From contig CAZLVG010000013.1 in assembly GCA_964562905.1 (NCBI GenBank), positions 1-20,158 of the forward strand: 20,158 nucleotides of DNA, given 5' to 3'. Source of the DNA: CAYSWF01 sp964562905. GTDB lineage: Bacteria; Patescibacteriota; Andersenbacteria; UBA10190. The translations under genes and the position numbers were made by a program. Under the pieces are notes generated by a model that searched no databases, was not told the origin of the DNA, and worked only from the letters and a program-made list of their open reading frames with translations. Positions 1 through 8,320 of this stretch are shown here, piece by piece (position 1 is the first letter of the stretch; the number at the start of each line of letters is the position of its first letter).

Positions 1-3000
1 TTTTTAAGATTTCAACCGCGCTTTCTTCCCGCGGCAGGCGGAAGTTGGTGGGAATCGTTTTTACTTCCTGTGTTCCCTGTCTCACGCGCAGCTCTACCGG
101 CAGGCCGGACGCTTCTTTTTTATGGCGTTGGGCCAGGATAGTCCGTAATTTCTCCAACTGCTGGCGGGACATACTGCTGTTGAGATGTATAACCAGCTGG
201 TGAGCGGACCTGAAGGACAAGTCTTGTGGGCGGTACTTTTTAAGCGAAGGCAGGGACTTGGTGAGGGCGGGAAGCGAGCTTGGATCCACGGTCCAGACGC
301 GGTCGGCCAGCACTTTTACCTCGCCTTCCTTGCGAGACAGACTTCCTTCTACCAAGACCCTGGCGCCGTCGTTCCATACGGCGGCCGTCTTGGCCAACAA
401 AGACGGGAATACCAGCACCTCCGCTTTGCCGGCCATGTCTTCTATCTGAACAAATAACATGGACTGCTGACTCTTCGTAGTGATTCTTGTTATTCGCGAT
501 ACGATCCCTCCTACCCTAACCCGTCTTTTTTCTTCTGACGGCGGCATTTCTTTGAGTTCGGAGAGAGGCATTGCCACGCTGGCTAGAGGGGCAGCCAGCT
601 CGCGCCAGGGGTGCTCGGATACATACATACCCAGTAGTTCCTTCTCCCACGCCAGACGGTCTTCCTGGCCGGCCGGCGCGACTTGGTCCAGGTTAATTCT
701 GGGCGGAGCCAGGCTGTTAGCTTCATTTCCAAAAAGTCCTTGCTGGCCTAAGTCAATTTTTTTATGCAAGGAGCGGTTGAAGTTAAGCAGCCTCTCCAAG
801 TTTTCTAGAAGGTAGTTGCGTTCGGCCAGGCGGTCAAAAGCGCCGGCCCGCGCCAAGCTTTCCACCGATTTGCGGTTAAAATCCTTGTTCTTAATTCTGC
901 GAAAAATATCCAGTAGGTCTTGGTACTTGCCGTTGTTAGATCTTTCCTTGATAAGAGCAGCCACCACGTTGTGGCCGACGTTTTTTACGGCTCCCAAACC
1001 GAAGCGGACGGTCTCCTTCCCGTCTTTGTCGGTAACCACCGTAAAGTTACGGCCGCTTTCATTCACATCGGGAGGCAATACTTTCAGGTCCATATTCAGC
1101 GCTTCCCCCACGGCTACCGCCTGTCGGTCAACATTGCCCTCTTCACTAGTCAGCAGTGCTGCCATAAATTCCGCCGGATAGTTAGCTTTCAGGTAAGCCG
1201 TTTGATAAGCAATAACCGCGTAACAGGCGGCGTGAGCCCGATTGAAGCCGTAGCGAGCGAATGGCTCTATAAAGTCCCATACCTTCTGGGCGGTTTTTCT
1301 GTCTACCTTTCTATTATTGATAGCTCCGCGAATAAACTTGTCCCGCTGTTCGTTGAGTAGTTTTTTAATTTTTTTCCCCACCGCTTTGCGCAGGATATCT
1401 GCTTCCGCGTACGTAAATCCTGCGAACTCACGGGCGATTTGCAGCACCTGGTCCTGGGTAACGATTACCCCGTAAGTTTTCTCCAGTATTGGCTTAAGCA
1501 CAGGGTGCAGATAGACGATCCGCCGCCGGCCTTGTTTGGCTGCCACGAAGTCGGGGATAGAATCCATTGGCCCCGGCCGGTACAGGGCTACCATGGAGAT
1601 AATGTCTTCCAGTTCGGTTGGCTTCAGCTCCCTTAGCCATCTTTTCATGCCGCTGGACTCCAATTGAAACACTCCCGTTGTTTTTCCTTCCTGTAGCAGG
1701 CGGTAGGTGGCTTTATCGTCCAAGGGTAGTTGCTCAATATCAATGGTTTGTCCATGCCGGTACTTTATGCGCTTTATGGTGTCCTGGATGATAGTCAGGT
1801 TTTTCAGCCCCAAGAAGTCAATTTTCAACAGCCCCAGCGCCTCTACGTCATCCATGGGGTATTGGGTTACAACTACCTGGCGTGCTTCCCGGCTGGTGGC
1901 TAATTGCAGCGGTACATGCTGCGTTAATGGTTCCTCCGTGATGACCACTCCGGCAGCGTGGGTGGAGGCGTGGCGGCATACGCCCTCCAGTTTTCGCGCC
2001 GTATCGATCAGGCGCTTGGCCTGCGGGTCTTCGCGGTACATTTCCTTGAGTTCGGTTGACTGCTTGAGTGCCTGGTCAAAGCCTATCAGGGGCGGAACAG
2101 TCTTGGCTATGCGGTCGCAGAACGAATAGGGAAAGCCCAAGGCCCGCCCCGCGTCGCGCACAGAGGCACGGGCCGCCATGGTGCCAAAGGTAATTATCTG
2201 GGCTACATGTTCATGGCCGTATTTTTCCCGTACGTAGTCTATGATTTCATCCCGGCGGTCATCGGCAAAATCAAGGTCAATATCGGGCATGGAGATCCTG
2301 TCCGGGTTAAGAAAGCGCTCAAAAAGAAGGTTGTAGCGCAGAGGATCAAGGCCGGTGACGTTCGTAAGATATGATACGATGCTGCCCGCGGCGCTGCCCC
2401 GGCCCGGCCCTACCAGGATACCTCGCCTTTTGGCCTCGTTGACGAAGTCCGCCACTATTAGGAAATAAGAGGCGAACCCCGTTTTTTCTATGACGCTTAA
2501 CTCGTAATCTAGCCGTTCCTGGGCTTGGGGGCGGATGTTCGGCGACTTGTAACGTTGTTCAAGGCGGCGCTGACATTTACCTCGGAGAGCCTGGAGGGGG
2601 CTGGTTTTAGGCGGCAGGGGGTAGTGCGGCAGACGATTTATCCCGAACTCTAAATCAACGTTACACATAGCGGCTATTTTTTGGGTATTATCAATGGCCG
2701 ACGGATACTCTTTCCACGCTTCTTTCATCTGCTGCGGGCTATGCATGGAGAAATCTTCTCCCAACATGCACAGGCGGCCCTTGTCTTGGACTACTTTGCC
2801 TGTCTGTACGCACAGCAGCACGTCATGCGCTTCCGCGTCTTCGCTGTGGATATAATGAATGTCGGATGTCGCTACCAGATTTAGGCTGTATCGCCGGCTG
2901 TATTTTATCAGCGCGTCATTGACTGTTTTTTGTTCGTTTATGGCTGGATGGTCCTGTACTTCAAGGTAGAAGCGTTCCTTCCCGAATACGTCTTCGTGCC

Positions 3001-3484
3001 ACTGGATCAGGCGCCGGGCGTCTTCATGCCTTCTCTCAACCACGGCCCGCGCTATGTCGCCGTTCAGGCACCCAGACAGCGCCACAATGCCCTGGCTGTG
3101 CTTAGCCAGCAGCTCATAGTCTATGCGAGGTTTGTAGTAATATCCTTGCCGGTGCGCCACAGTAGTCAGCTCAATCAGATTGTGGTAGCCCTCTTTGTTT
3201 TGCGCCAGCAAAGTAATATGCCGCGAGCCGCCTGTACCGGGCCGGCTGTTTCGCTGTTGATGTCCTTCCGGCGCCAAATAAGCTTCCACTCCGATAATTG
3301 GCTTGATTCCCAGTGCCTTCGCCGTACGCACGAATTGAATAGTTCCGTACATGGCGCCATGATCAGTCAAAGCCATGCTATCCATGCCCAGCTCCCGTGC
3401 CCGCTTCAGCAGAGGGTTAATTTTCCCCAGCCCGTCTAGCAGGGAAAAATGCGAATGCACGTGAAGGTGGGTGAAGTCGGCCAT
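1..3484 (-). CDS. dnaE: DNA polymerase III alpha subunit (3' end beyond window)
   Basis: Catalytic subunit of the replicative DNA polymerase. About 1161 codons are present and the stop lies just off the left edge. The protein begins MADFTHLHVHSHFS, the HxH start of a PHP domain, with TDHGAMYG following. The polymerase active site PDIDLDF lies near residue 400 and the third catalytic aspartate is in KIDFLGL near residue 555, matching the E. coli spacing. An OB-fold segment (RVRVGGIVSRIT) lies near residue 1005. The last visible residues (around NFRLPREESAVEILK) look like the normal end of a DnaE, so little is missing. The ATG at 3484 is chosen because the conserved PHP start follows at once. 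No Shine-Dalgarno is seen. The gene is divergent from the cell-wall genes. I am very sure of the family; only the C-terminal end is unseen. Confidence 0.97.
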   Translation of the reverse strand, partial: MADFTHLHVHSHFSLLDGLGKINPLLKRARELGMDSMALTDHGAMYGTIQFVRTAKALGIKPIIGVEAYLAPEGHQQRNSRPGTGGSRHITLLAQNKEGYHNLIELTTVAHRQGYYYKPRIDYELLAKHSQGIVALSGCLNGDIARAVVERRHEDARRLIQWHEDVFGKERFYLEVQDHPAINEQKTVNDALIKYSRRYSLNLVATSDIHYIHSEDAEAHDVLLCVQTGKVVQDKGRLCMLGEDFSMHSPQQMKEAWKEYPSAIDNTQKIAAMCNVDLEFGINRLPHYPLPPKTSPLQALRGKCQRRLEQRYKSPNIRPQAQERLDYELSVIEKTGFASYFLIVADFVNEAKRRGILVGPGRGSAAGSIVSYLTNVTGLDPLRYNLLFERFLNPDRISMPDIDLDFADDRRDEIIDYVREKYGHEHVAQIITFGTMAARASVRDAGRALGFPYSFCDRIAKTVPPLIGFDQALKQSTELKEMYREDPQAKRLIDTARKLEGVCRHASTHAAGVVITEEPLTQHVPLQLATSREARQVVVTQYPMDDVEALGLLKIDFLGLKNLTIIQDTIKRIKYRHGQTIDIEQLPLDDKATYRLLQEGKTTGVFQLESSGMKRWLRELKPTELEDIISMVALYRPGPMDSIPDFVAAKQGRRRIVYLHPVLKPILEKTYGVIVTQDQVLQIAREFAGFTYAEADILRKAVGKKIKKLLNEQRDKFIRGAINNRKVDRKTAQKVWDFIEPFARYGFNRAHAACYAVIAYQTAYLKANYPAEFMAALLTSEEGNVDRQAVAVGEALNMDLKVLPPDVNESGRNFTVVTDKDGKETVRFGLGAVKNVGHNVVAALIKERSNNGKYQDLLDIFRRIKNKDFNRKSVESLARAGAFDRLAERNYLLENLERLLNFNRSLHKKIDLGQQGLFGNEANSLAPPRINLDQVAPAGQEDRLAWEKELLGMYVSEHPWRELAAPLASVAMPLSELKEMPPSEEKRRVRVGGIVSRITRITTKSQQSMLFVQIEDMAGKAEVLVFPSLLAKTAAVWNDGARVLVEGSLSRKEGEVKVLADRVWTVDPSSLPALTKSLPSLKKYRPQDLSFRSAHQLVIHLNSSMSRQQLEKLRTILAQRHKKEASGLPVELRVRQGTQEVKTIPTNFRLPREESAVEILK

Positions 3485-3505
3485 ATCGGTTATTACTTAC
3501 TTACC

Positions 3506-3533
3506 ATAATACAGTTTGCCTTGGTATTCCCAA
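3506..3533 (-). promoter_or_regulatory. candidate dnaE promoter
   Basis: On the minus strand TTGGGA (3533-3528) is followed after 16 nt by TATTAT (3511-3506), giving 4/6 and 5/6 matches to the sigma-70 consensus. The predicted start would leave a leader of roughly 14 nt without a Shine-Dalgarno. The match is moderate and untested. Confidence 0.35.
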
Positions 3534-3632
3534 CACATCTTGTTATTTTTTGAGGCTACCCTGATTCCCTGGCGGGAAGGGCACTAAAGCGCCGAAATCG
3601 CTAGTTATCAGTTACCCAGTTACGAGTTACTA

Positions 3633-3751
3633 TAGAGGCAACATTATGAAATGCCGCTATACTTATAACGGGCCCTGCCGCGGCCCCGCACCCCCACCCC
3701 CGCGCCACCCGTTTATTTTGGGGAGCGGCATGGCATAACGTGATATCTATA
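3633..3751. repeat. ~117-nt structured repeat, copy 1
   Basis: This segment is strongly similar to 11913-12028. Shared blocks include TAGAGG(C/T)AACATT, GCCGCTATACT, CCCGCACCCCC, CGCGCCACCCGTTTATTT, GAGCGGCATGGCATAA and ATATCTATA. TGCCGCT (3652-3658) can pair with AGCGGCA (3724-3730), enclosing a GC-rich inner hairpin (CGGGCC with GGCCCCG). It ends 16 nt before the start codon at 3768, so it could be a leader, a small RNA or a dispersed non-coding element. Upstream, 3485-3632 holds only the dnaE promoter and a run of degenerate AGTTAC repeats (3603-3631). Confidence 0.75.
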
Positions 3752-3755
3752 TGTG

Positions 3756-3761
3756 TAACAT
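3756..3761 (+). promoter_or_regulatory. -10 box of a leaderless promoter
   Basis: TAACAT ends six bases before the ATG at 3768, so transcription is expected to begin at or next to the A of the start codon. No good -35 box is seen 16-18 nt upstream. It is supported mainly because the same -10-to-ATG spacing recurs at 5720, 15408 and 16929. Confidence 0.4.
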
Positions 3762-3767
3762 ACACCT

Positions 3768-4538
3768 ATGCTCGCTATAAGGCGCACAGTAAAAAAGACC
3801 ACTTACGCGGTAATATTCTTTAGCATACTGTTCAGTCTGACGGCCCTGATAATAGTTCCCAGGCTGCCATGGGAGAAAAAACCGGGGTGGGCGAACCTAC
3901 CTCCGCCCCCGGAAGCAGTCATGGTAGAGAAAGTGGATATAGTTTCCCGCGAGGATACTTTGGACGTGGTAGCCCGTATCCGTAACCCTAACCCGCGGGC
4001 CGGTGTTATGGATTTCCCGGTGACATTTGTGCTTCTGGGCGAAGACAGCAGTGAGCTGGGTCGCTACCAGGAAAAAACGTACCTGCTGCCGGGCAGCCTT
4101 CATTACGTAGCCAAGTTAGGCGTCTCCATATCGGCTCCCGTGCTGAAAGTGAAAGTGGAGGTTCCCCAAGATCTTGTTTTTGCTTCCCTTCCTTCCTATG
4201 TATCCTTGCCGCCTTTTAACTCTTTCTTAAGAGACAGGACTGTCCGCACTATTGGATCCAGAAGCATAGAAACGCAAAAAGGAGTAGTCATCAACACTGG
4301 CACGTTAGGCTGGAGGCGTGTCGATATTACCGGGGTGGCCTTTGACGCGGAGGGCAACGTAATCGGAGTGGGCCGCACCTTTCTAGGCAACATGAAAGTG
4401 GGCGAACAGCGGGAGTTCAGCCTTCAGTGGCCGGCGCCGTCGCCGTCCACCCAGCGCGTTATTGTCCTGCCGTCTACCAACGTTTTTGACGAAGACAATA
4501 TCTTGAAGATTGGCGGAGATCCCGGCTCATTAAGATAA
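3768..4538 (+). CDS. membrane-anchored hypothetical protein upstream of the SEDS gene
   Basis: A 256-residue protein with a short basic N-terminus and one strong membrane segment at about residues 12-31, followed by a proline-rich stretch (LPPPPEA). The rest is a beta-rich extracytoplasmic region. It contains VVARIRNPNPRAGV, a pattern seen in FxLYD-like or LEA/WHy-like beta-sandwich domains, and a second half with GWRRVDITGVAFDAEGN, again typical of FxLYD-type folds. I do not recognise a named family. It ends one base before the RodA/FtsW start, so the two are very probably co-transcribed, which suggests an envelope role. The ATG is fixed by the -10 box six bases upstream. Confidence 0.8.
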   Translation: MLAIRRTVKKTTYAVIFFSILFSLTALIIVPRLPWEKKPGWANLPPPPEAVMVEKVDIVSREDTLDVVARIRNPNPRAGVMDFPVTFVLLGEDSSELGRYQEKTYLLPGSLHYVAKLGVSISAPVLKVKVEVPQDLVFASLPSYVSLPPFNSFLRDRTVRTIGSRSIETQKGVVINTGTLGWRRVDITGVAFDAEGNVIGVGRTFLGNMKVGEQREFSLQWPAPSPSTQRVIVLPSTNVFDEDNILKIGGDPGSLR

Positions 4539-4539
4539 C

Positions 4540-5658
4540 ATGAGCGTGAGAGAGATTATTGCCTCTTTTGACTGGGTACTGACCAGCGCCTTACTGCTGC
4601 TGGTTTCTGTAAGCCTGGCTATGCTTTTAAGCACTGACCAGGGAGACCAACTGATCTCGCCGCTTTTTTTACGCCAGTCAGTTTCACTGGCTTTAGGCGC
4701 AACCGTTTATTTTTTGGTAAGCCTTTTTCCTTATCACCTGCTGCGCCGCTATGCGGTGACAATTTATTTGCTCGGCCTGGTCGTTATGGTAGCGGTATCC
4801 CGCCTGGGTAGCGTAATTCACGGCACCGTTTCCCGGCTGGAATTCATGGGGGTGCAAATACAACCCTCCGAGTTCATGAAAGTGGCCCTGGCCGTGGTGT
4901 TGGCTTGGTTGTTTGCCAAATTTCGGCCTGAAAGTAGACGGCCCTTTGTATTAAGTTTTTTACTGGTAGGGCTGGCCGCCGCCATTGTTGTTATGGAACC
5001 GGATGTTGGTGTAGCCACTCTTATGCTCTTGCTTTGGGCAGGCCTGATCATATTTATGGGCATATCATGGCGCACGGTGGTACTTTTAGGCTTGGGAGGA
5101 GCAGCTGGTTTTGCGGCCGCTTGGCGCTGGCTTTTTGCCGCTTATCAAAAAGCCCGGCTGATCACCTTCGTGAACCCGAAAGGTGATCCTCTAGGCGCTG
5201 GCTACAGCGTCACCCAATCAATCATAGCTTTGGGATCAGGCCACGTGTTCGGTCGGGGGCTGGGCCATGGCCCCCAATCGCAACTCAAGTTTCTCCCAGA
5301 GCGGCACACCGATTTCATACTGGCCAGCATAGGGGAAGAGCTTGGTTTTATCGGCGTGATGTTAGTGGTCATTCTTTACGTGATTCTTCTGTGGCGTATT
5401 ATGCAGATAGGCCGTATTACCCGCGACGCTTTCGGGCAGTACCTGGCGGTAGGCGCTTTCCTGTTGCTATTGATAAGTTTCTTTGTCAGCGCCGGCATGA
5501 GTATGGGGTTGTTGCCGGTGACCGGTATTCCTTTACCGCTATTAAGTTACGGGGGGTCCAACTTGGTTAGCACTCTTATACTTATAGGTATTGTCCAGTC
5601 AGTTCATTTGTACAGCAGGTGGGTCAAGCACCCGCCAGAAGAGTTAGTACACTTTTAG
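4540..5658 (+). CDS. rodA: SEDS-family peptidoglycan glycosyltransferase (RodA/FtsW-like)
   Basis: SEDS proteins polymerise lipid II into glycan strands at the cytoplasmic membrane, normally with a class B PBP. This 372-residue protein has about ten hydrophobic segments. It carries the family signatures QPSEFMKVA (108-116), MEPDVGVAT (152-160), FLPERHTDFILA with the putative catalytic Asp258, and PLPLLSYGGSNL (331-342). The length fits RodA (about 370). RodA is favoured over FtsW because of length and overall pattern, but family subtyping by eye is not decisive. It begins one base after the preceding stop codon and has no Shine-Dalgarno, so translation probably couples to the upstream gene. 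No PBP2 gene is visible nearby. Confidence 0.93.
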   Translation: MSVREIIASFDWVLTSALLLLVSVSLAMLLSTDQGDQLISPLFLRQSVSLALGATVYFLVSLFPYHLLRRYAVTIYLLGLVVMVAVSRLGSVIHGTVSRLEFMGVQIQPSEFMKVALAVVLAWLFAKFRPESRRPFVLSFLLVGLAAAIVVMEPDVGVATLMLLLWAGLIIFMGISWRTVVLLGLGGAAGFAAAWRWLFAAYQKARLITFVNPKGDPLGAGYSVTQSIIALGSGHVFGRGLGHGPQSQLKFLPERHTDFILASIGEELGFIGVMLVVILYVILLWRIMQIGRITRDAFGQYLAVGAFLLLLISFFVSAGMSMGLLPVTGIPLPLLSYGGSNLVSTLILIGIVQSVHLYSRWVKHPPEELVHF

Positions 5659-5684
5659 TGTTCATGGTGTCCTTGACTTAATTG

Positions 5685-5713
5685 TTGACAATACATTTTT
5701 TTTGAGTTACCAT
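5685..5713 (+). promoter_or_regulatory. sigma-70-type leaderless promoter
   Basis: A perfect TTGACA (5685-5690), a 17-nt spacer and TACCAT (5708-5713, 5/6). The -10 box ends six bases before the ATG at 5720, placing the expected start of transcription on the start codon itself. This is the clearest promoter in the window. Confidence 0.78.
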
Positions 5714-5719
5714 TAGAGC

Positions 5720-6052
5720 ATGACGTTAGGTGACAACATGCATTTGGTCACCCGCTGTCCGTTCTGCAGCGCGGAGTACGATCTGGACGGGGCGCAGGTC
5801 ATAGGGGAAGAAAACGATGCTACTATGGTGTACATAACGTGCTCTGATTGCGAAAGCTCCATAGTGGCCATAGTGGCCATGTCCGGTTTGGGTGTCATCA
5901 GTCTTGGCCTGGTCACGGATATGACCATAGAAGATACCAAGCGCTTTATGGGCAACGAAGCCGTCACCAGTGATGAGTTTCTGGCGGTATACGAGCTGCT
6001 GGAGAAAAAACGCCACAAGGTAGTAAAAGAATTGACGAAGAACTCTAAATAG
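5720..6052 (+). CDS. zinc-ribbon hypothetical protein
   Basis: A 110-residue protein with two CxxC pairs (Cys13/Cys16 in CPFC and Cys41/Cys44 in CSDC), the classic layout of a small zinc ribbon. A hydrophobic stretch follows at about residues 47-65, and a charged helical tail at 85-110 (FLAVYELLEKKRHKVVKEL). No named family is recognised. It precedes bL25 by 22 nt and probably shares its transcript from the promoter at 5685. An alternative start at the internal Met7 (5738) is possible, but 5720 fits the promoter spacing. The ribbon suggests nucleic-acid or protein binding; that is inference only. Confidence 0.78.
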   Translation: MTLGDNMHLVTRCPFCSAEYDLDGAQVIGEENDATMVYITCSDCESSIVAIVAMSGLGVISLGLVTDMTIEDTKRFMGNEAVTSDEFLAVYELLEKKRHKVVKELTKNSK

Positions 6053-6076
6053 CTTACGGTAAGCGCTGTAAGCTAT
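6049..6076 (+). promoter_or_regulatory. hairpin enclosing the bL25 start
   Basis: ATAGCTTAC (6049-6057) and GTAAGCTAT (6068-6076) form a perfect 9-bp stem with a 10-nt loop. The left arm contains the stop codon of the upstream gene and the right arm ends inside the ATG of rplY. Such a stem could hold back initiation until the upstream gene is translated, or serve as a repressor site. Its function is not shown. Confidence 0.45.
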
Positions 6077-6797
6077 GGCTAAAGAAATTCAGCTTAAAGC
6101 TGCTCCTCGCCGGGGCAGCTTGTCGTCATTACGCCGTCAGGGAGACATCCCCGCGGTACTGTACGGCCATGGCCTGAAGAGTAGGTCGTTGCGGGTAGGC
6201 GAGAAAAAATTCAGTGGGGCCTTTAAAGAAGCCGGCCATACGTCTATTATCAGTCTGAACTTGGCTTCGTCTGATGAGCGGCCGGTATTGATAAGAGAAG
6301 TGCAGCTCCACCCCGTGAAGGGCGATATTCTGCATGTTGATTTTTACCAGGTGCGCATGGACGAGAAGACCACAGCCGATGTACCCATTGTGTTTAAGGG
6401 CGAGGCCCCGGCCGTTAAGGATCGGGGAGGCGTGTTAGTGCGCAGCATTGATGTGGTAGAATTGGAAGCTTTACCCCAGCACCTGCCGCACGATATTCAG
6501 GTGGACATTTCTATACTTACCGACTTTGACCAGGTTATCCATGTTAAAGATTTGTCTCTTCCCAAAGGGGTGGAGCTGTTACATGAGCCGGAGGAAGTAG
6601 TGGCTTCCGTGCAGCCGCCCAGGACGGAAGAGGAACTGGAAGCTGAATTGGCCGAGGAGGCTGCTGAGGACGTGGAGAAAGTAGAGGGCGTGAAGGAGGA
6701 AGAGATAGAAGAGGCAGACGAAGGCGGAAAAGCGGAAGAAAGCCGTCAGCAGAAGGAAGGGAAATCTGGTCTAGCAGAGGAAGAAAGCAAGGCTTAA
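6075..6797 (+). CDS. rplY: large ribosomal subunit protein bL25 (CTC/TL5 form)
   Basis: bL25 binds 5S rRNA in the central protuberance of the 50S subunit. The 240-residue protein has the N-terminal 5S-binding domain (about 1-90, with IPAVLYGHG at 25-33 and the block HPVKGDILHVDFYQVRMDE) and the C-terminal TL5-type beta domain (about 95-185, DVPIVFKGEAPAVKDRGGVLV). It ends in a very acidic, Glu/Lys-rich low-complexity tail (about 188-240), which is common in CTC-type L25. The ATG is placed by the conserved N-terminus. No Shine-Dalgarno is present; instead a perfect hairpin spans the initiation site, so translational coupling to the zinc-ribbon gene is plausible. Confidence 0.95.
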   Translation: MAKEIQLKAAPRRGSLSSLRRQGDIPAVLYGHGLKSRSLRVGEKKFSGAFKEAGHTSIISLNLASSDERPVLIREVQLHPVKGDILHVDFYQVRMDEKTTADVPIVFKGEAPAVKDRGGVLVRSIDVVELEALPQHLPHDIQVDISILTDFDQVIHVKDLSLPKGVELLHEPEEVVASVQPPRTEEELEAELAEEAAEDVEKVEGVKEEEIEEADEGGKAEESRQQKEGKSGLAEEESKA

Positions 6798-7280
6798 GTA
6801 AGCTGATAATGGATCTGACGGCCTGCGCTCCTTGACGCGCGTCTTATCTAGTGCTTATTACGCTTCTCGCCATTTCCACCGCGCCATAGCGAGCCCGCTG
6901 CTAGAGCGTAACCGGCTTTTAAAAAATAGGCACGATCCGGGCCAGTTAGACACCCGCCGCGGGTCCTGCGTATGGCGGCGCGGCTGCCACGCGGCTTTAC
7001 GCCGCCGCGGCCCCGCGTCCCCGCCCCCTTCGTCCAGCCTAGGCGGGGCTAAGGCCTCGCGGGACACAGCCGGGGGTTCTGCCGGCCCGTCCACCCGCGG
7101 CCGGCGCTTAACGCCGCCAGATTAATTAGCACGAGTAGCATGAGCGTTACTTTTGCTAGACATCTTCCAGTGCAGACAGTATACTACTTCCAATTCGGTG
7201 TGGTTGTTCTTTGGCCCTTTACCAAAATGTTCTTCTCACCCGGTTCGCCACAGTACCTTATGTGAAGGGAGCTTGTGTCC
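6798..7280. other. GC-rich structured intergenic region
   Basis: A 483-base stretch with no credible gene; the ORFs here are codon-poor and arginine/proline-rich. TTGACG (6832-6837) could be a -35 box with a weak TATTAC 18 nt downstream. From about 6890 to 7120 the sequence is extremely GC-rich and full of pairing arms. Examples are GGCGGCG...CGCCGCC around 6974-7006, CGCGGG...CCCGCG around 7057-7098 with an inner GCCGG...CCGGC, and CGGCG-CTTAA-CGCCG near 7101-7115. It has none of the signature motifs of RNase P RNA, tmRNA or SRP RNA. It may be an unassigned structured RNA or a decayed insertion. From 7125 to 7280 only the pyrB leader is seen, with a Shine-Dalgarno-like AAGGGAG at 7265-7271. 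Confidence 0.5.
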
Positions 7281-8270
7281 ATGGACGCTGTCAGTAAGAG
7301 GATTGAGTCAGGAGAGGGTTTCTTGAACGCCGATATCGTGTCGGCCGCGCAGTTCACGCGCCAGGGGCTGGAGAGCTTGTTTAATCTAGCTGATCGCATG
7401 AAGCCTATTTGCCGGCGCCGGGTTAAGTGTAACGTGCTTAGCTCGGACATCATTGGGGTCAACTTTTTCGAGGAGAGTACCCGCACTCGCAAGAGCGCCG
7501 AAACGGCTGGTTTCCGTCTGGGCGCCATGGTTAGCAGCATGACCGAGATGAAGATGTCATCCATGGCTAAAGGAGAAACTCCCGAGGATACTATCAGGGT
7601 GTTGTCGGAATACAGCGACCTGATGGTTGTGCGTCATCCAAAGGAAAGCTTTGCCAAAGAGGCGACCCGCCACGCTACCGTTCCAATCATAAACGCCGGT
7701 GACGGCCCAAGCGAACATCCCACCCAGGCCTTGCTGGACATGAACACCATACGTTTCCGCAAGGGGCGCTTGGATGACCTGACCGTGGCCATGATAGGTG
7801 ACTTAAAGTACGGCCGCACTGTGCACTCCCTGACCAAGTTATTATCTTTGTATGACGGCATTCGCTTTGTGTTCATTGCCCCCGATGCTCTCAAGATGCC
7901 GGCTCGCATTGCAGAGGCGGTGCGTCGCCAGGGGTTTGAGGTGATGGAGACAAGTGATATGACAGCCGGCATAGGCCAGGCTGATGTTTTGTACATGACG
8001 CGCATCCAGAAGAACCGGTTTGAGGGTGTGGATCATCCGGCCCGGAGCGGCGGCACCTGTTACCACCTTAACCGGCAGTTACTGGAAGAGCGCTGCCTTC
8101 GCGACGTTGTTGTTATGCACCCCCTTCCCCGCGTGGATGAGCTTTCCCGGGACGTGGACGACATGCCTAACGCGGCCTACCTAGGGTATGACAGCCAACT
8201 GGAATATGGAGTTCTTACTAAAATGGCTCTGTATCTGCTCATTTTGGGCAAGGCCTACAAGTTTGTGTAG
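7281..8270 (+). CDS. pyrB: aspartate carbamoyltransferase catalytic chain
   Basis: ATCase condenses carbamoyl phosphate with aspartate in pyrimidine synthesis. The 329-residue protein has the carbamoyl-phosphate motif STRTR (66-70), the mobile loop MSSMAKGE (92-99), HPTQALLDM (146-154) and the aspartate-loop motif HPLPRVDE (280-287). YDSQLEYGVLTKMAL near the C-terminus matches the family end. HPLPRVDE distinguishes it from ornithine carbamoyltransferase. ATG 7281 is preferred: AAGGGAG lies 9 nt upstream, whereas the GTG at 7275 would be only 3 nt from it. No pyrI or other pyr gene is adjacent, so it stands alone. It converges on prmC and shares a terminator with it. Confidence 0.95.
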   Translation: MDAVSKRIESGEGFLNADIVSAAQFTRQGLESLFNLADRMKPICRRRVKCNVLSSDIIGVNFFEESTRTRKSAETAGFRLGAMVSSMTEMKMSSMAKGETPEDTIRVLSEYSDLMVVRHPKESFAKEATRHATVPIINAGDGPSEHPTQALLDMNTIRFRKGRLDDLTVAMIGDLKYGRTVHSLTKLLSLYDGIRFVFIAPDALKMPARIAEAVRRQGFEVMETSDMTAGIGQADVLYMTRIQKNRFEGVDHPARSGGTCYHLNRQLLEERCLRDVVVMHPLPRVDELSRDVDDMPNAAYLGYDSQLEYGVLTKMALYLLILGKAYKFV

Positions 8271-8289
8271 GCGACGGCCTGATTTTTAT

Positions 8290-8320
8290 CCCTCCGGTTA
8301 TCACTACGGCCGGAGGGTCT
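8290..8320 (+). terminator. bidirectional terminator between pyrB and prmC
   Basis: CCCTCCGG (8290-8297) pairs with CCGGAGGG (8310-8317) around a 12-nt loop, followed by TCTTT on the plus strand. On the minus strand the same stem is followed by ATAAAAA. Its position between convergent genes suits a two-way terminator. Confidence 0.72.

Noticed and set aside
6832..7125. GC-rich region as RNase P RNA, tmRNA or SRP RNA, or as coding frames
   Set aside because: The conserved P4 pair of RNase P, the tmRNA tRNA-like ends and the SRP GGAAGG-type loop are absent on both strands, and the open frames have implausible composition.
7275..7280. GTG 7275 as the pyrB start
   Set aside because: It leaves only 3 nt from the Shine-Dalgarno-like AAGGGAG; ATG 7281 has proper spacing.
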